Numbered from the stretch's first letter, positions 40,476-50,257 are shown. The stretch: 64,000 bases of DNA from an uncultured Lachnospiraceae bacterium (GCA_900539175.1 UQAW01000007.1:19060-83059), one strand, 5' to 3'. Notes: generated by a model not told the origin, from the letters alone. Numbers and translations are program-made.

Positions 40476-43400
40476 ATGCTCATACAAAATAAGCTATCTG
40501 AGAGTTTCAAACAAAATCAGCAACGTATTGCGATAGAATATGGCAATCGCAGAATTCTGTATTCAGAATTAGATTTCCAGTCTGATATAATTGCCTGTCA
40601 GATTAGGAAGAGTGGTATGAAAGAACATTCTAATATCGGACTGCTGTTAAACGGACGTGATAAGATCATCGTTGCCATAGTTGGAATATTAAAAGCAGGC
40701 TGTGTATTTGTTCCTTTGGATCCCGCATTTCCGAAAAGGCGTTTAGAAGAGAATATCAATACAGCAGAGCTTACAGCATGTATAGTGGAAGCGTCGACCA
40801 AGGAATCAATTGATGCACTTAACATACAGCAGTTTAAAAAATTAGAATATGATATGCTTCTAAAGAATGAGAATATCGTGAATGGAGAGGTGGCTATTAT
40901 GGAAGAAGCGTATCAGCCGGATGATATGATATATCTCTATTTTACGTCAGGTACAACGGGGGCGGCAAAAGCGGTTGCCGGAAGAAATAAAGGTCTTACA
41001 CATTATGTAAACTGGGAGATTGACACATTTGGACTGAATGAAAGGGTTCGTGTTAGTCAATTGACATCGCCTTGCCATGATCCGTTTTTACGTGATGTTT
41101 TTGTACCGTTATTTACAGGTGGAACGGTTTGCATACCAGTAAGTAAAGAAACAATTATTTCACCTATGGCTCTTTCCGACTGGATTAACCGGACGGAAAT
41201 ACAGGTAGTGCATTGTACGCCTAGTGTATTTCAGATGATACGTGCCAATATAAGTTTGAAGGACTATCAAAAGCTTCAATATGTGTTTTTAGCGGGAGAA
41301 AAAGTATTGCCAGAATATGTGGAAGAGTGGTTTTCTGTGTTTGGAGAGAGGATTAGCCTAATCAATCTATATGGGCCAACAGAAACGACCCTGGCGAAGT
41401 TATACCATATCATAACACCAGAAGATGTAAAGGCAGGAATTATACCAATAGGAAAAGCAATCACTGGTGCGAAAGCAATTCTGCTGAATAAGGAATTAAA
41501 GCCGTCCATTCAGGGAGAAATTTATATCCGTACGCCTTATCGCACATTAGGGTACTATAAGGACGAAGAATTGAACCGGAAAAAATTTATTCAGAATCCG
41601 TTCTCAGAGAAAGAAGACGATTTGATTTATGCAACTGGTGATATGGGAAAACTTCTTGATAACGGAGAAATTGTTTTCTTACGTCGTCAGGATAATCAGG
41701 TTAAAATCAGAGGATTCCGTGTGGAACTGAGCGAAATTGAAAACCAGCTGCTGAAGATGGAGCAGGTGAATAACTGTGTCGTACAGTATGTCCACCAAGG
41801 ACATACGCAAAAGGAACATTACTGCAAAAAATGCGGAATGCCAAGCAGTTACCCAAGAGTAGAGATTGATACCGATGGAGTATGTTCTTTTTGCAGGGAG
41901 TATGAAGAAAAGAAGGATACCTACCAAAGTTTTTTCAGAAGAAAAGAAGAGTTAGAGGCAGTTTTTACGAGAAATGAAGAAAACAAGTATGACTGCCTGC
42001 TGTTGTTTAGTGGTGGAAAAGACAGCACTTATGTATTGTACAGACTAGTAGAAATGGGCATTAAGGTATTAGCGTATTCCTTTGACAATGGTTTTATTTC
42101 AGAAACAGCAATTGATAATATTAAGCGTGTTACACAGAAACTGAATGTGGACTGTGTCATTGAAAACTATAAAGATATGAAACAGCTTTTTAAGACAGGA
42201 ATTGAAGTTGAGAAAAGCGTATGTAATGGATGCTTTCGAGTGCTGCGTACATTAAGTACCAGGTACGCATATGAAAATAAGATTCCATATATTGTAACTG
42301 GATTTTCAAGAGGGCAGCTTTTAGAACTTAGGTTTCAGGATTTAATGGATGCAAATGTTAGAGAAAACCAGAAAATTGACCAGCGTCTGAAAGAACAGAG
42401 ATTAATTTACCACAAGAAAAAGGATTACATATATGACTTACTACACGAGGATGAAAAAATCAGTGATGAGATGATCGACAAGACACAACTGATTGATTTC
42501 TATCGCTATGTAGATGTTAAGAAAAGTGATATTCTAGAGTACTTAAAGAAAATGGATGTTCGCTGGGAAGTACCAGAGGATACAGGAACATTTTCAAGTA
42601 ATTGCCTTATCAATGATGTTGGAATCTATATTCAGAGAACAGAACTTGGATATGATAATTATACAGGACCTAACTGCTGGGAGGTTCGTCTGGGCCATTT
42701 GACGTATGAAGAAGAGGAGCAGGAGAAAAGGGAAAAAATAGACCCAGTCAAAACAAAAGCGCTTATGGATGAAATTGGATACCAACTAGAGAATACTAGT
42801 GTATACAATGATGGCATTTTAAAGGCATATATCGTAGAAAAAGAACCTGTGAAACAGGAAGAATGCTATGACTATCTTGCCGAATACCTGCCAGAGTACA
42901 TGCTTCCTTCCCGTTTTGTTAAGATTCAGAAAATACCTCTTACGCTAAATGGCAAAGTAGATTATGCAGCGTTAGAGCGCCAGGCTGTTCTTGAACAGGA
43001 ACAGTTAAAGCTTCCGGAAACGCGTACGCAAAGGATGTTAGCACAGATCTGGATGGACATTCTGAATCTGGACAAGGTTGGAATAGACAAAGACTTTATG
43101 AAAATCGGCGGACACTCCTTAAATGTTATGACGTTAATTACTGAAATTAAGAAGAAATGTGGAATAGAGGTTTCTCTAGGAACCGTTTTTGAGAATTCTA
43201 GTATCGAGAAAATGGCAGCATATCTGGATGCACAAAAAGTAGACAATACAATAGAAGCCGAAGGACATGGCAAACTTTCTAGAAAAACAGAAAAAGCAGC
43301 AGAGGTTTATAAGGCAGCTGGAGTTGTGGGAGAAATTAAAGGAATCGAACCATTTAATGATGTATTTTTTATCAACTGCTTCTATAGCGCGTTGTTTTCC

Positions 43401-44324
43401 GTCGTACAGTACTATGGGCAGAATATTATGGATTATCTCTTAAACCATATTACTGCCTATCAGTATCATGAGGATAAGCCGGCACTAAAATTCGATGTAG
43501 ATTTTCTAGAATCAGGCAGCTTATTAGATACCTTGAAAAAGCATGAAATCACCGTTGAGAAGAAAATGCCGGAAGGTAGTGTATTGCAGGAGATTTTCAA
43601 GGATATTGACAAGCAGAACCCAGTTATTATCGGAGTGGACTGCTACTATCTTTCCATTCGAAAAGACACCTACAACAAAAATCATTGGCCCCATAGCATC
43701 TTGATATATGGGTATTCTCTAGAGAAAAAGACTTTTTTTGCTATTGAACAACGAAGAATTAATACGTTGACCTATGAGAAGAAAGAAATACCATTTGAGG
43801 ATATTCAGACTGCGTACGGGGCATATGTGGAAAATTATAATAACGGTAAACTGTATGCCCCAGCTTATGTAAGCATCTCAGGCAAGAGAAGAGAAACAGT
43901 AGTGGAACAGGATCGGAAGAGCTATTCTGCCCGCTATATAGAAACTATCCTTCAGAAGAAGACGGAATTACAGGAGAGAATCCAGTCCTTATCCCTATGT
44001 TGCAAAAATCTTTTGGAGATAGTGGATAATCAGGAGATGCTTTCGGAAACGGTCACGAATCTGTTGTATGTAATTAACAATATCGTCAACGGCAAGCTGG
44101 TAGAAAGATACAAGCTTAAAGAACTGTATGGGGAGGAGGATGAAAAAGTAGCACTTGTCGACAGCATGATACATGACTGGAAAGTAATCCGTGCATATCT
44201 AGAAAGGTATCAGATAACGGGAATTTTATTCGAGAAGCCCCTTAAAGAAGCTGTTATGGGAATATATGAAATAGAAGAGAAGGAACAGAGCCTCATAGAA
44301 TTATCCATTAGTATGATATCGTGA
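40476..44324 (+). CDS. Interrupted NRPS: A(PP-loop amidotransferase insert)-PCP-BtrH-like
   Basis: 1,282 residues. An A domain runs to about residue 440 (FTSGTTG, NLYGPTETT, ATGD, QVKIRGFRVEL) and resumes near 780 (LPEYMLPSRF, LTLNGKVD). Between core motifs A8 and A9 lies a 335-residue insert with a Cys4 ribbon (CKKCG, CSFC), the PP-loop FSGGKDSTY near 508 and CNGCF near 581, as in N-acetyl sugar amidotransferases. The A pocket reads D-P-R-H-F-A-L-L-A-K, and its A4 region (CHDPFLRDVF) resembles alpha-aminoadipate reductase Lys2, which suggests a dicarboxylic or aminoadipate-like substrate. The PCP (855-925) carries GGHS. Residues 950-1282 resemble the BtrH N-terminal cysteine-peptidase fold, with Cys near 962 and His near 1070. 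It would pair with the C domain ending at 38561. The insert could convert a carboxylate to an amide, amidine or thioamide; which one cannot be told. Confidence 0.88.
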   Translation: MLIQNKLSESFKQNQQRIAIEYGNRRILYSELDFQSDIIACQIRKSGMKEHSNIGLLLNGRDKIIVAIVGILKAGCVFVPLDPAFPKRRLEENINTAELTACIVEASTKESIDALNIQQFKKLEYDMLLKNENIVNGEVAIMEEAYQPDDMIYLYFTSGTTGAAKAVAGRNKGLTHYVNWEIDTFGLNERVRVSQLTSPCHDPFLRDVFVPLFTGGTVCIPVSKETIISPMALSDWINRTEIQVVHCTPSVFQMIRANISLKDYQKLQYVFLAGEKVLPEYVEEWFSVFGERISLINLYGPTETTLAKLYHIITPEDVKAGIIPIGKAITGAKAILLNKELKPSIQGEIYIRTPYRTLGYYKDEELNRKKFIQNPFSEKEDDLIYATGDMGKLLDNGEIVFLRRQDNQVKIRGFRVELSEIENQLLKMEQVNNCVVQYVHQGHTQKEHYCKKCGMPSSYPRVEIDTDGVCSFCREYEEKKDTYQSFFRRKEELEAVFTRNEENKYDCLLLFSGGKDSTYVLYRLVEMGIKVLAYSFDNGFISETAIDNIKRVTQKLNVDCVIENYKDMKQLFKTGIEVEKSVCNGCFRVLRTLSTRYAYENKIPYIVTGFSRGQLLELRFQDLMDANVRENQKIDQRLKEQRLIYHKKKDYIYDLLHEDEKISDEMIDKTQLIDFYRYVDVKKSDILEYLKKMDVRWEVPEDTGTFSSNCLINDVGIYIQRTELGYDNYTGPNCWEVRLGHLTYEEEEQEKREKIDPVKTKALMDEIGYQLENTSVYNDGILKAYIVEKEPVKQEECYDYLAEYLPEYMLPSRFVKIQKIPLTLNGKVDYAALERQAVLEQEQLKLPETRTQRMLAQIWMDILNLDKVGIDKDFMKIGGHSLNVMTLITEIKKKCGIEVSLGTVFENSSIEKMAAYLDAQKVDNTIEAEGHGKLSRKTEKAAEVYKAAGVVGEIKGIEPFNDVFFINCFYSALFSVVQYYGQNIMDYLLNHITAYQYHEDKPALKFDVDFLESGSLLDTLKKHEITVEKKMPEGSVLQEIFKDIDKQNPVIIGVDCYYLSIRKDTYNKNHWPHSILIYGYSLEKKTFFAIEQRRINTLTYEKKEIPFEDIQTAYGAYVENYNNGKLYAPAYVSISGKRRETVVEQDRKSYSARYIETILQKKTELQERIQSLSLCCKNLLEIVDNQEMLSETVTNLLYVINNIVNGKLVERYKLKELYGEEDEKVALVDSMIHDWKVIRAYLERYQITGILFEKPLKEAVMGIYEIEEKEQSLIELSISMIS

Positions 44325-44341
44325 AATCGTAGGAGGATAAG

Positions 44342-46726
44342 ATGAAGAATATCACAATCAATAATTTATATCTGCATAATCTCAAGGGAATCAATGTAAC
44401 AATTCCGAAACATCAGTTCGTTGCAGTGACAGGGGTGAGCGGTTCAGGTAAATCGAGTCTGGTCATGGATACCTTATTTGCAGAAAGCGAAAAGCGCTAC
44501 ATGGATCTGTTAAAAAGCGCGCAGAGTTTTCATATAAAAAAGGTGAAAAATGTAGTCTATGACAGTATCAAGGGACTTTGCCCTGTAATTGGAGTAGAAG
44601 AAAGAAAGTATACGAACAAGAATCCTCGTTCCATAATCGGGACTCAGACAAAAATGTACAAATACCTTAGAATCCTATATACCATGCTTGGAAATGTAGA
44701 GACGGGAGAGAAAATTACGGATGGAAATTATAAAAAACTCCTCAATTTCAATTCCAAAGAAGGTATGTGTCTAAATTGTTTAGGGAGAGGATATACAAAA
44801 GAGTTTTCTTGGAAAAAGATTGTTCCTTCAAGTAAGATGACGCTATCGGAAATATGTTCACCTGATTGGGTATTTGATTCTTTCTACGGTGAACTGGAAC
44901 ATTTTTATGAGCGTTATGGATGTTCTATGGGTGACTTTTGGGAGGATATGAAGGAAGAAGTCAAAACGATCTTTCTAGAAGGGGATAAAAAAACAGCCAA
45001 TGACCAGTATCAGGGAGTGATTCCGTTTTTAACAGAACTGATGGAAAATGGAAAGCCAGGACAGCGTATGCATGCAATGCATAAAGCAGATCTTAAGACA
45101 TGTTCAGCCTGTCATGGAAAAAGGCTTAGTCCAGAGGGGCTGAAAATAAAAATAAAAGGCTTAGATATTTTTGAAGCTGGGAATTTGAGCATGGTGGAAC
45201 TGAAAGAGTTCCTGATGGAGATTCAAAAGGAGTTTACGCGGGATCCTGTTTCACAGGATGCGATTCAAGTGCTTCTTCAGTATATCGAAAGCTTTCAGGC
45301 ATTTGGAATGGGCTATGTATCCATATTCAGAAATGTAGCTACGTTAAGTGGCGGGGAATATCAGAGGCTTATGATTATCTCCCATATATTTTATAAAATG
45401 AACTCCGTAATTTACATCTTTGATGAGCCCTCGCAAGGACTTCATGCACTCGAGAAAAAGCAGCTGGCCAGCCAGTTGCGGGCACTTGTGGAATACGGCA
45501 ATACAGTAATCGTCATAGAACATGACCAGAGTATCGTGGAGGCAGCGGACTATATCATAGATATGGGACCATTTGCAGGAAAATATGGCGGACAAATCGT
45601 GTATAAAGGAGCATATTCTGGACTGTTAGCGTGTGAGGAGTCGGTAACAGGGCAATATTTTTCAGGAAAGAGAAGCTTAAAAAAAGCAGTGGAAAAGGAA
45701 ATACAGAATAATAATCCGGCTATCCTTATAAAAAATGCCTGTACCAATAACTTAAAGAATTTAACGGTGAGTATTCCACTGGGACATATTGTTGGGGTTG
45801 CGGGTGTTTCCGGAAGTGGAAAGAGTACATTAATCCAAAGTGTTCTTGTTCCTGCTTTACAAAAGAATTTCATGAGCGAACGCGAGGATTCTGTGCAAGA
45901 AGAGTTTCTAGAACAGTTACTTTCAGAGCAGGAACAAGAATGCAAGATAGAAGGAATGGAATACATAGAAGGGTACAGTATCATTAGTCAGGCACCCTTA
46001 CACCGTAATAAAAAGTCTATTGTATTGACCTTTACAGGTATTTGGGATGAGGTATTAGCCTTATTTTCGTCAAGCGAGAAAGCTATTAGGGCAGGACTTA
46101 AAAAAAGTGATTTTTCCATGAATGGTGGTGGAGGCTGTCCTTTATGTAAAGGAAGTGGTTTGTTAATTGAAGAAATTGGTGATGTCCAGTATTCATTTGT
46201 TTGTCCAGAATGCAAAGGAAACAGGTATCGAAGAGAATTATTAGTTTATAAGGTAAAGGAAAAATCAATCGTAGAACTTCTCGATATGGAAGTGGAAGAG
46301 GGAATCTGCTTTTTCGATGGGCAGGATAAGATTGTATCTGTTTTGAAACAACTCAAAGAGTTTGGGCTGGGACATTTAAAAATGGGACAATCCTTAGATA
46401 CCCTTAGCGGCGGTGAAGGCCAAAGGCTTAAGCTGACAGTTGAATTTATTACCCGGAAGAGGGAAAAGTGGCTGTATTTATTTGATGAGCCAACAGCAGG
46501 TCTTAGTTCTTATGATAGAGAAATAATCATGGACATGATAAGAAAACTAAACGAAAAGGGAAACAGCGTTCTCTTAATAGAACATGATCTAAATTGTTTA
46601 CGGCTTTGTGATTATATACTGGAATTAGGTCAAGGCGGAGGGAAGCAGGGAGGTAATTTAATTGCTTCTGGAAGTCCGGCACAGATTCGGAGGACAAAGG
46701 ATTCCCTGATTGGCAGGTTACTTTGA
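44342..46726 (+). CDS. UvrA-like ABC ATPase, probable self-resistance (first copy)
   Basis: 794 residues, shorter than housekeeping UvrA (about 940). The start has AGGAGG 5 nt upstream. Two ABC halves are present: Walker A GVSGSGKSSL near 31, signature LSGGEYQRL near 333, Walker B FDEPSQGL near 357; then GVSGSGKSTL near 486, LSGGEGQRLKL near 688, FDEPTAGLS near 711. Zinc-module cysteines (CLNCLGRG, CSACHGKR, CPLCKGSG, CPECKGNR) mark it as UvrA-type, not a transporter ATPase, and it has no membrane segments. UvrA-like proteins in antibiotic clusters (DrrC of daunorubicin, for example) protect the producer from DNA-binding products. Its location inside the cluster, with a second copy one gene away, makes self-resistance more likely than general nucleotide excision repair. 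Confidence 0.92.
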   Translation: MKNITINNLYLHNLKGINVTIPKHQFVAVTGVSGSGKSSLVMDTLFAESEKRYMDLLKSAQSFHIKKVKNVVYDSIKGLCPVIGVEERKYTNKNPRSIIGTQTKMYKYLRILYTMLGNVETGEKITDGNYKKLLNFNSKEGMCLNCLGRGYTKEFSWKKIVPSSKMTLSEICSPDWVFDSFYGELEHFYERYGCSMGDFWEDMKEEVKTIFLEGDKKTANDQYQGVIPFLTELMENGKPGQRMHAMHKADLKTCSACHGKRLSPEGLKIKIKGLDIFEAGNLSMVELKEFLMEIQKEFTRDPVSQDAIQVLLQYIESFQAFGMGYVSIFRNVATLSGGEYQRLMIISHIFYKMNSVIYIFDEPSQGLHALEKKQLASQLRALVEYGNTVIVIEHDQSIVEAADYIIDMGPFAGKYGGQIVYKGAYSGLLACEESVTGQYFSGKRSLKKAVEKEIQNNNPAILIKNACTNNLKNLTVSIPLGHIVGVAGVSGSGKSTLIQSVLVPALQKNFMSEREDSVQEEFLEQLLSEQEQECKIEGMEYIEGYSIISQAPLHRNKKSIVLTFTGIWDEVLALFSSSEKAIRAGLKKSDFSMNGGGGCPLCKGSGLLIEEIGDVQYSFVCPECKGNRYRRELLVYKVKEKSIVELLDMEVEEGICFFDGQDKIVSVLKQLKEFGLGHLKMGQSLDTLSGGEGQRLKLTVEFITRKREKWLYLFDEPTAGLSSYDREIIMDMIRKLNEKGNSVLLIEHDLNCLRLCDYILELGQGGGKQGGNLIASGSPAQIRRTKDSLIGRLL

Positions 46727-46764
46727 GATTACTGAAAAAATTATAAGGAAAAGGAGTAAGCAGT

Positions 46765-47748
46765 ATGGAAAATTATTTTCCAGAAGAGGAATGGGAGCAG
46801 AAGCTTCCAGAAGAATTAGGGCTTTCTGAGCAGACATTTCTCAGCCTAGATAAGGATAGAAAAGCAAGGTATCAAAGAATAAACAGCATGGTGATCTTAA
46901 AGGACGGATATATCGTGTATGAAAAATATGCAAATGGATATAAGGTGGATACTTTATGTGAGTTAATGTCAGCAACGAAAAGTGTTGTTTCCGCATTGAT
47001 AGGAATCGCAATAGAGAATCAGTTAATCACAGGAACACAGGACAGACTGGTCGATTATTTTCCAGAGTATTTGTCAGCGGAATCGGATTTCTTTCTTGAT
47101 GAAGTCACCATTGAACAGCTCTTAACCATGACATCAGGGATCTTCTGGGAAGATGGAACAAAGGGAAATGAGAAAATGTGTAGGCGTATGAATCGAAGCA
47201 AAAACTGGATTGAGTTCCTGATGAATCTGCCATTTCAGCCGGACTGGATTGGTAAGTTCCGGTATAGTAGTGCCAACTCCCATCTGTTATCGGGTATTTT
47301 ATCCAAAGCAACCGGGATGAACGCACATGAATATGCCAAGAAGGAACTGTTTGAAAAGATCGGAATTAAGAATAGCCAGTGGAAGAAGGACCCACAAGGA
47401 ATCTGTGAAGGAAGCTCCTGGCTGGCTTTAAGTACAAGGGATATAGCCAGAATCGGGTTATTGTACTTAAATAATGGAAAATGGAATAGTAAGCAGGTTA
47501 TTGCTAAGGACTGGGTAAGCCAATCAATATCAGCTAAAAATGAGGGGAATGATATCGGAAGATATGGCTATCAATGGTGGGTTGGAAGGGAGGAAAAACT
47601 ATATTTTGCAATGGGATATGGAGGACAATGTATTGCCGTACTTCCTGAAAAAAATATGGTTGCAGCAATCACTGCTAAGCTAGCAATGTTGCGGTCACAG
47701 ATAGACATTCCTATCAATCTTATATATAATTATCTTTGTAAGAATTAA
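46765..47748 (+). CDS. Serine hydrolase, beta-lactamase fold (peptidase S12-like)
   Basis: 327 residues. The SxxK motif is SATK (Ser about residue 69), a tyrosine motif YSSAN lies near 166, and GYGGQ near 289 matches the third active-site motif of class C beta-lactamase-like enzymes. No signal peptide or membrane segment is visible, so it should be cytoplasmic. In colibactin, zwittermicin and xenocoumacin clusters an S12 peptidase (ClbP, ZmaM, XcnG) removes an N-acyl-D-Asn cap, but those enzymes are exported membrane proteins. This one therefore is not a standard member. It may be an esterase, acyltransferase (LovD-like) or intracellular deacylase. It lies between two UvrA-like genes and close to the C-A[Asn]-PCP-E gene, which suggests a part in resistance or maturation. 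Confidence 0.88.
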   Translation: MENYFPEEEWEQKLPEELGLSEQTFLSLDKDRKARYQRINSMVILKDGYIVYEKYANGYKVDTLCELMSATKSVVSALIGIAIENQLITGTQDRLVDYFPEYLSAESDFFLDEVTIEQLLTMTSGIFWEDGTKGNEKMCRRMNRSKNWIEFLMNLPFQPDWIGKFRYSSANSHLLSGILSKATGMNAHEYAKKELFEKIGIKNSQWKKDPQGICEGSSWLALSTRDIARIGLLYLNNGKWNSKQVIAKDWVSQSISAKNEGNDIGRYGYQWWVGREEKLYFAMGYGGQCIAVLPEKNMVAAITAKLAMLRSQIDIPINLIYNYLCKN

Positions 47749-47791
47749 CGCGGACTGGCAGGTCAGGATTGAGTTAATATGGAGGAGATTA

Positions 47792-50197
47792 ATGGAGGAA
47801 ATTAGACTAAGAAATATATATCTGCACAATTTGAAACATATCGACTTAAGTGTGCCAAAGGAGAAATTTGTTGTACTGACAGGAGTAAGCGGTTCTGGAA
47901 AATCAACGGTAGCATTTGATGTTTTGTATGAGGAAGGACGAAGACATTTTTTGCAGGCAGCAGGACGGATCCCAGATCTAAGTGACGAGAAAAAATTCGA
48001 CTCCATAGAAGGACTTGGCCCTGTTATTGCAGTGGGGCAAAGGATAGGCAAGGATAATAATGTAAGATCTGTTGTAGGTACCAGAACAGGGATACTGGAT
48101 CTGTTAAGAAATCTATTCTCGGTAGACGGCGAGTACTTATGCCAGGGTTGCGGTACTAGATTTTCTGGTAATGAGAATTGTCCGAATTGTGGTCAGGTAA
48201 TCATTAAAATGGAACCCTATTTCTTTTCCTTTAATACAAAAATGGGGATGTGTCTGGAATGCTTTGGGCGAGGAATGCTATCCGATATCTGCGAAGAGCT
48301 GTTGGTGAAGAATGATGAATTTACCATATCTCAGATCTGTAAAGATTTAAAGGTAACCTCTTCAAGGATTCTCGATAATCTTGATGCATTTGCAGAGTAT
48401 TTTCATATAGCAGAGGCAGAGCCATTTCGAAATCTGGATAAACGAGTACAGGAAGCTTTTTTACAGGGATACAGGAGCAGGGAATTTAAGTTCTGGGGAG
48501 TGATTCCATATTTAAAATGGAAGGATTCTAAGGGACGGCTTCCGAAAGAATATAAAAGAAAAAAGATATGTCCTAAGTGTAATGGTTACCGTCTCGGTGA
48601 AGAGGCTCTTGACGTATTAATTGATGGCAGGAACATTGGAGAATTAAGTGCCATGACATTGCAGGAGCTACAGGATTTTCTTGCTGCTTTACCGTTAAAA
48701 AGGTCGTTGTCTCTTCGCGGAGAGCAGATTATCCGGCTGATAAAGGATAAAATAGAACAACTGAAGCAAGTTAAACTGTCTTATCTCTCGCTGGATAGAG
48801 AGCTACCTAGCTTAAGCGGAGGAGAGCAGCAAAGATTATACATGATGTCAATTTTAGAAGCGGAAATGGAAGGCATCACCTTTATCTTTGATGAGCCAAC
48901 GCAGGGATTACATAGAAAAGAAAAAGATGTTCTTTTAGATAAGATTGAAGAGATTAAAGAGATGGACAATAGTGTGGTGGTAGTAGAACACGATAAAGGC
49001 ACTATTGAACGAGCAGAACATATCATAGAGTTTGGCCCTTTGGCAGGTGTGAAAGGAGGAGAGGTAGTATACCAAGGAGAGTATCAAGGATTATTAGAAG
49101 CGAAAGATTCCATAACAGGTGCATATCTGTCAAAGAGAAGTGCATTTACGAGGAAAAAAAAGATTGTTTCTGATATAGATAGAAAATACATCGAAATGAA
49201 ACATGTCTGTACGAATAACCTGAAAGATATCACAGTAAAGATACCGTTAGGGGTGATGATAGGGATTGCAGGCTTTTCTGGAAGTGGCAAAAGCTCCTTG
49301 ATACATGGGACACTTGTTCCTATCCTAAGGCAGTATAGAAAGGCGAGCAATTCGGCGGATATAGCCGGAAAGGAAAATGATAGCTTTAGTTTTTTGAAAT
49401 ATGGTGCAAGGGAAGTAACAGGTCTTGAGTATGTAGATGGTTTTGAAGAAGTAGAACAAGGTGCAATTGGCAGAAACTCAAGATCTATTGTAGCAACATA
49501 TTTAGGCATATGGGATAATATACGAAAGCTATTTAGCAGGCAGGCACAGGCCAAAGACAGAAAAATAACCCCTAAACATTTTTCTTTCAATAGTTCCGGA
49601 GCATGTAAGCATTGTCATGGTTCGGGAATGGAAGAAGAGGATTGTGGAGATTTAGGAAAATTTTCTTGTCAGTGTAGTGAATGTAAGGGAAAACGATATC
49701 AGCCAGAAGTTTTGGAGATTACATATAAAGGAAAAACAATAACAGATGTTCTTGAGATGGATTTGGCAGAGGCTGCAGATTTTTTTGAAAAAGACTCTGG
49801 AATATTAAACATACTGTGTTTCATGTGTGAAATCGGGATGGATTATGTAAAGCTTGGACAGCCTGTTCCATCCTTAAGTGGAGGGGAAGCACAGAGGATA
49901 AAGCTGGTAAAAAGCCTAGTAGAGGAGAAGGACAGAAAAAAGCTTTTTATCTTAGATGAGCCAACTACGGGGTTAAGTAGCTATGATGTAAACAAACTAT
50001 TTATTCAACTAGAGAAAATGATAGAAGCGGGAAATAGTATTCTAATTATTGAGCATGATACGGAAGTTCTGTCTCAGTGTGACTGGATAATTGAACTAGG
50101 TCCGGAAGGCGGGGAAGAAGGTGGAAAAGTCATAGCGCAAGGAACTCCAGAAGACTTAAGAAAACACAAAGCTTCTATAATTGGACCATATCTGTAA
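47792..50197 (+). CDS. UvrA-like ABC ATPase, probable self-resistance (second copy)
   Basis: 801 residues; GGAGGAG at 47781-47787 supports the ATG at 47792. The architecture matches the first copy: Walker A GVSGSGKSTV near 30, LSGGEQQRL near 341, FDEPTQGL near 365, then GFSGSGKSSL near 493, LSGGEAQRIKL near 694 and LDEPTTGLS near 719. Zinc cysteines include CQGCG, CPNCG, CLECFGRG, CPKCNGYR, CKHCHGSG and CSECKGKR, giving one more ribbon than the first copy. The two are diverged paralogues, not a recent tandem duplication, and may form a heterodimer in place of a UvrA homodimer. No UvrB or UvrC is encoded in the window. As with the first copy, I infer protection of DNA from the cluster product. 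Confidence 0.92.
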   Translation: MEEIRLRNIYLHNLKHIDLSVPKEKFVVLTGVSGSGKSTVAFDVLYEEGRRHFLQAAGRIPDLSDEKKFDSIEGLGPVIAVGQRIGKDNNVRSVVGTRTGILDLLRNLFSVDGEYLCQGCGTRFSGNENCPNCGQVIIKMEPYFFSFNTKMGMCLECFGRGMLSDICEELLVKNDEFTISQICKDLKVTSSRILDNLDAFAEYFHIAEAEPFRNLDKRVQEAFLQGYRSREFKFWGVIPYLKWKDSKGRLPKEYKRKKICPKCNGYRLGEEALDVLIDGRNIGELSAMTLQELQDFLAALPLKRSLSLRGEQIIRLIKDKIEQLKQVKLSYLSLDRELPSLSGGEQQRLYMMSILEAEMEGITFIFDEPTQGLHRKEKDVLLDKIEEIKEMDNSVVVVEHDKGTIERAEHIIEFGPLAGVKGGEVVYQGEYQGLLEAKDSITGAYLSKRSAFTRKKKIVSDIDRKYIEMKHVCTNNLKDITVKIPLGVMIGIAGFSGSGKSSLIHGTLVPILRQYRKASNSADIAGKENDSFSFLKYGAREVTGLEYVDGFEEVEQGAIGRNSRSIVATYLGIWDNIRKLFSRQAQAKDRKITPKHFSFNSSGACKHCHGSGMEEEDCGDLGKFSCQCSECKGKRYQPEVLEITYKGKTITDVLEMDLAEAADFFEKDSGILNILCFMCEIGMDYVKLGQPVPSLSGGEAQRIKLVKSLVEEKDRKKLFILDEPTTGLSSYDVNKLFIQLEKMIEAGNSILIIEHDTEVLSQCDWIIELGPEGGEEGGKVIAQGTPEDLRKHKASIIGPYL

Positions 50198-50257
50198 ATT
50201 TTAAGTGTATGCAATAAGAAATTTTACTTTGTCAAGCGATAAGACAGTAGGAGGATT

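Noticed and set aside
46765..47748. The serine hydrolase as a standard ClbP-type prodrug peptidase
   Set aside because: No signal peptide or membrane helices are visible, whereas ClbP, ZmaM and XcnG are exported membrane proteins. I keep only the fold assignment.
44342..50197. The UvrA-like genes as the organism's nucleotide excision repair genes
   Set aside because: They are shorter than housekeeping UvrA, occur twice, lack uvrB/uvrC nearby and lie within a biosynthetic operon.
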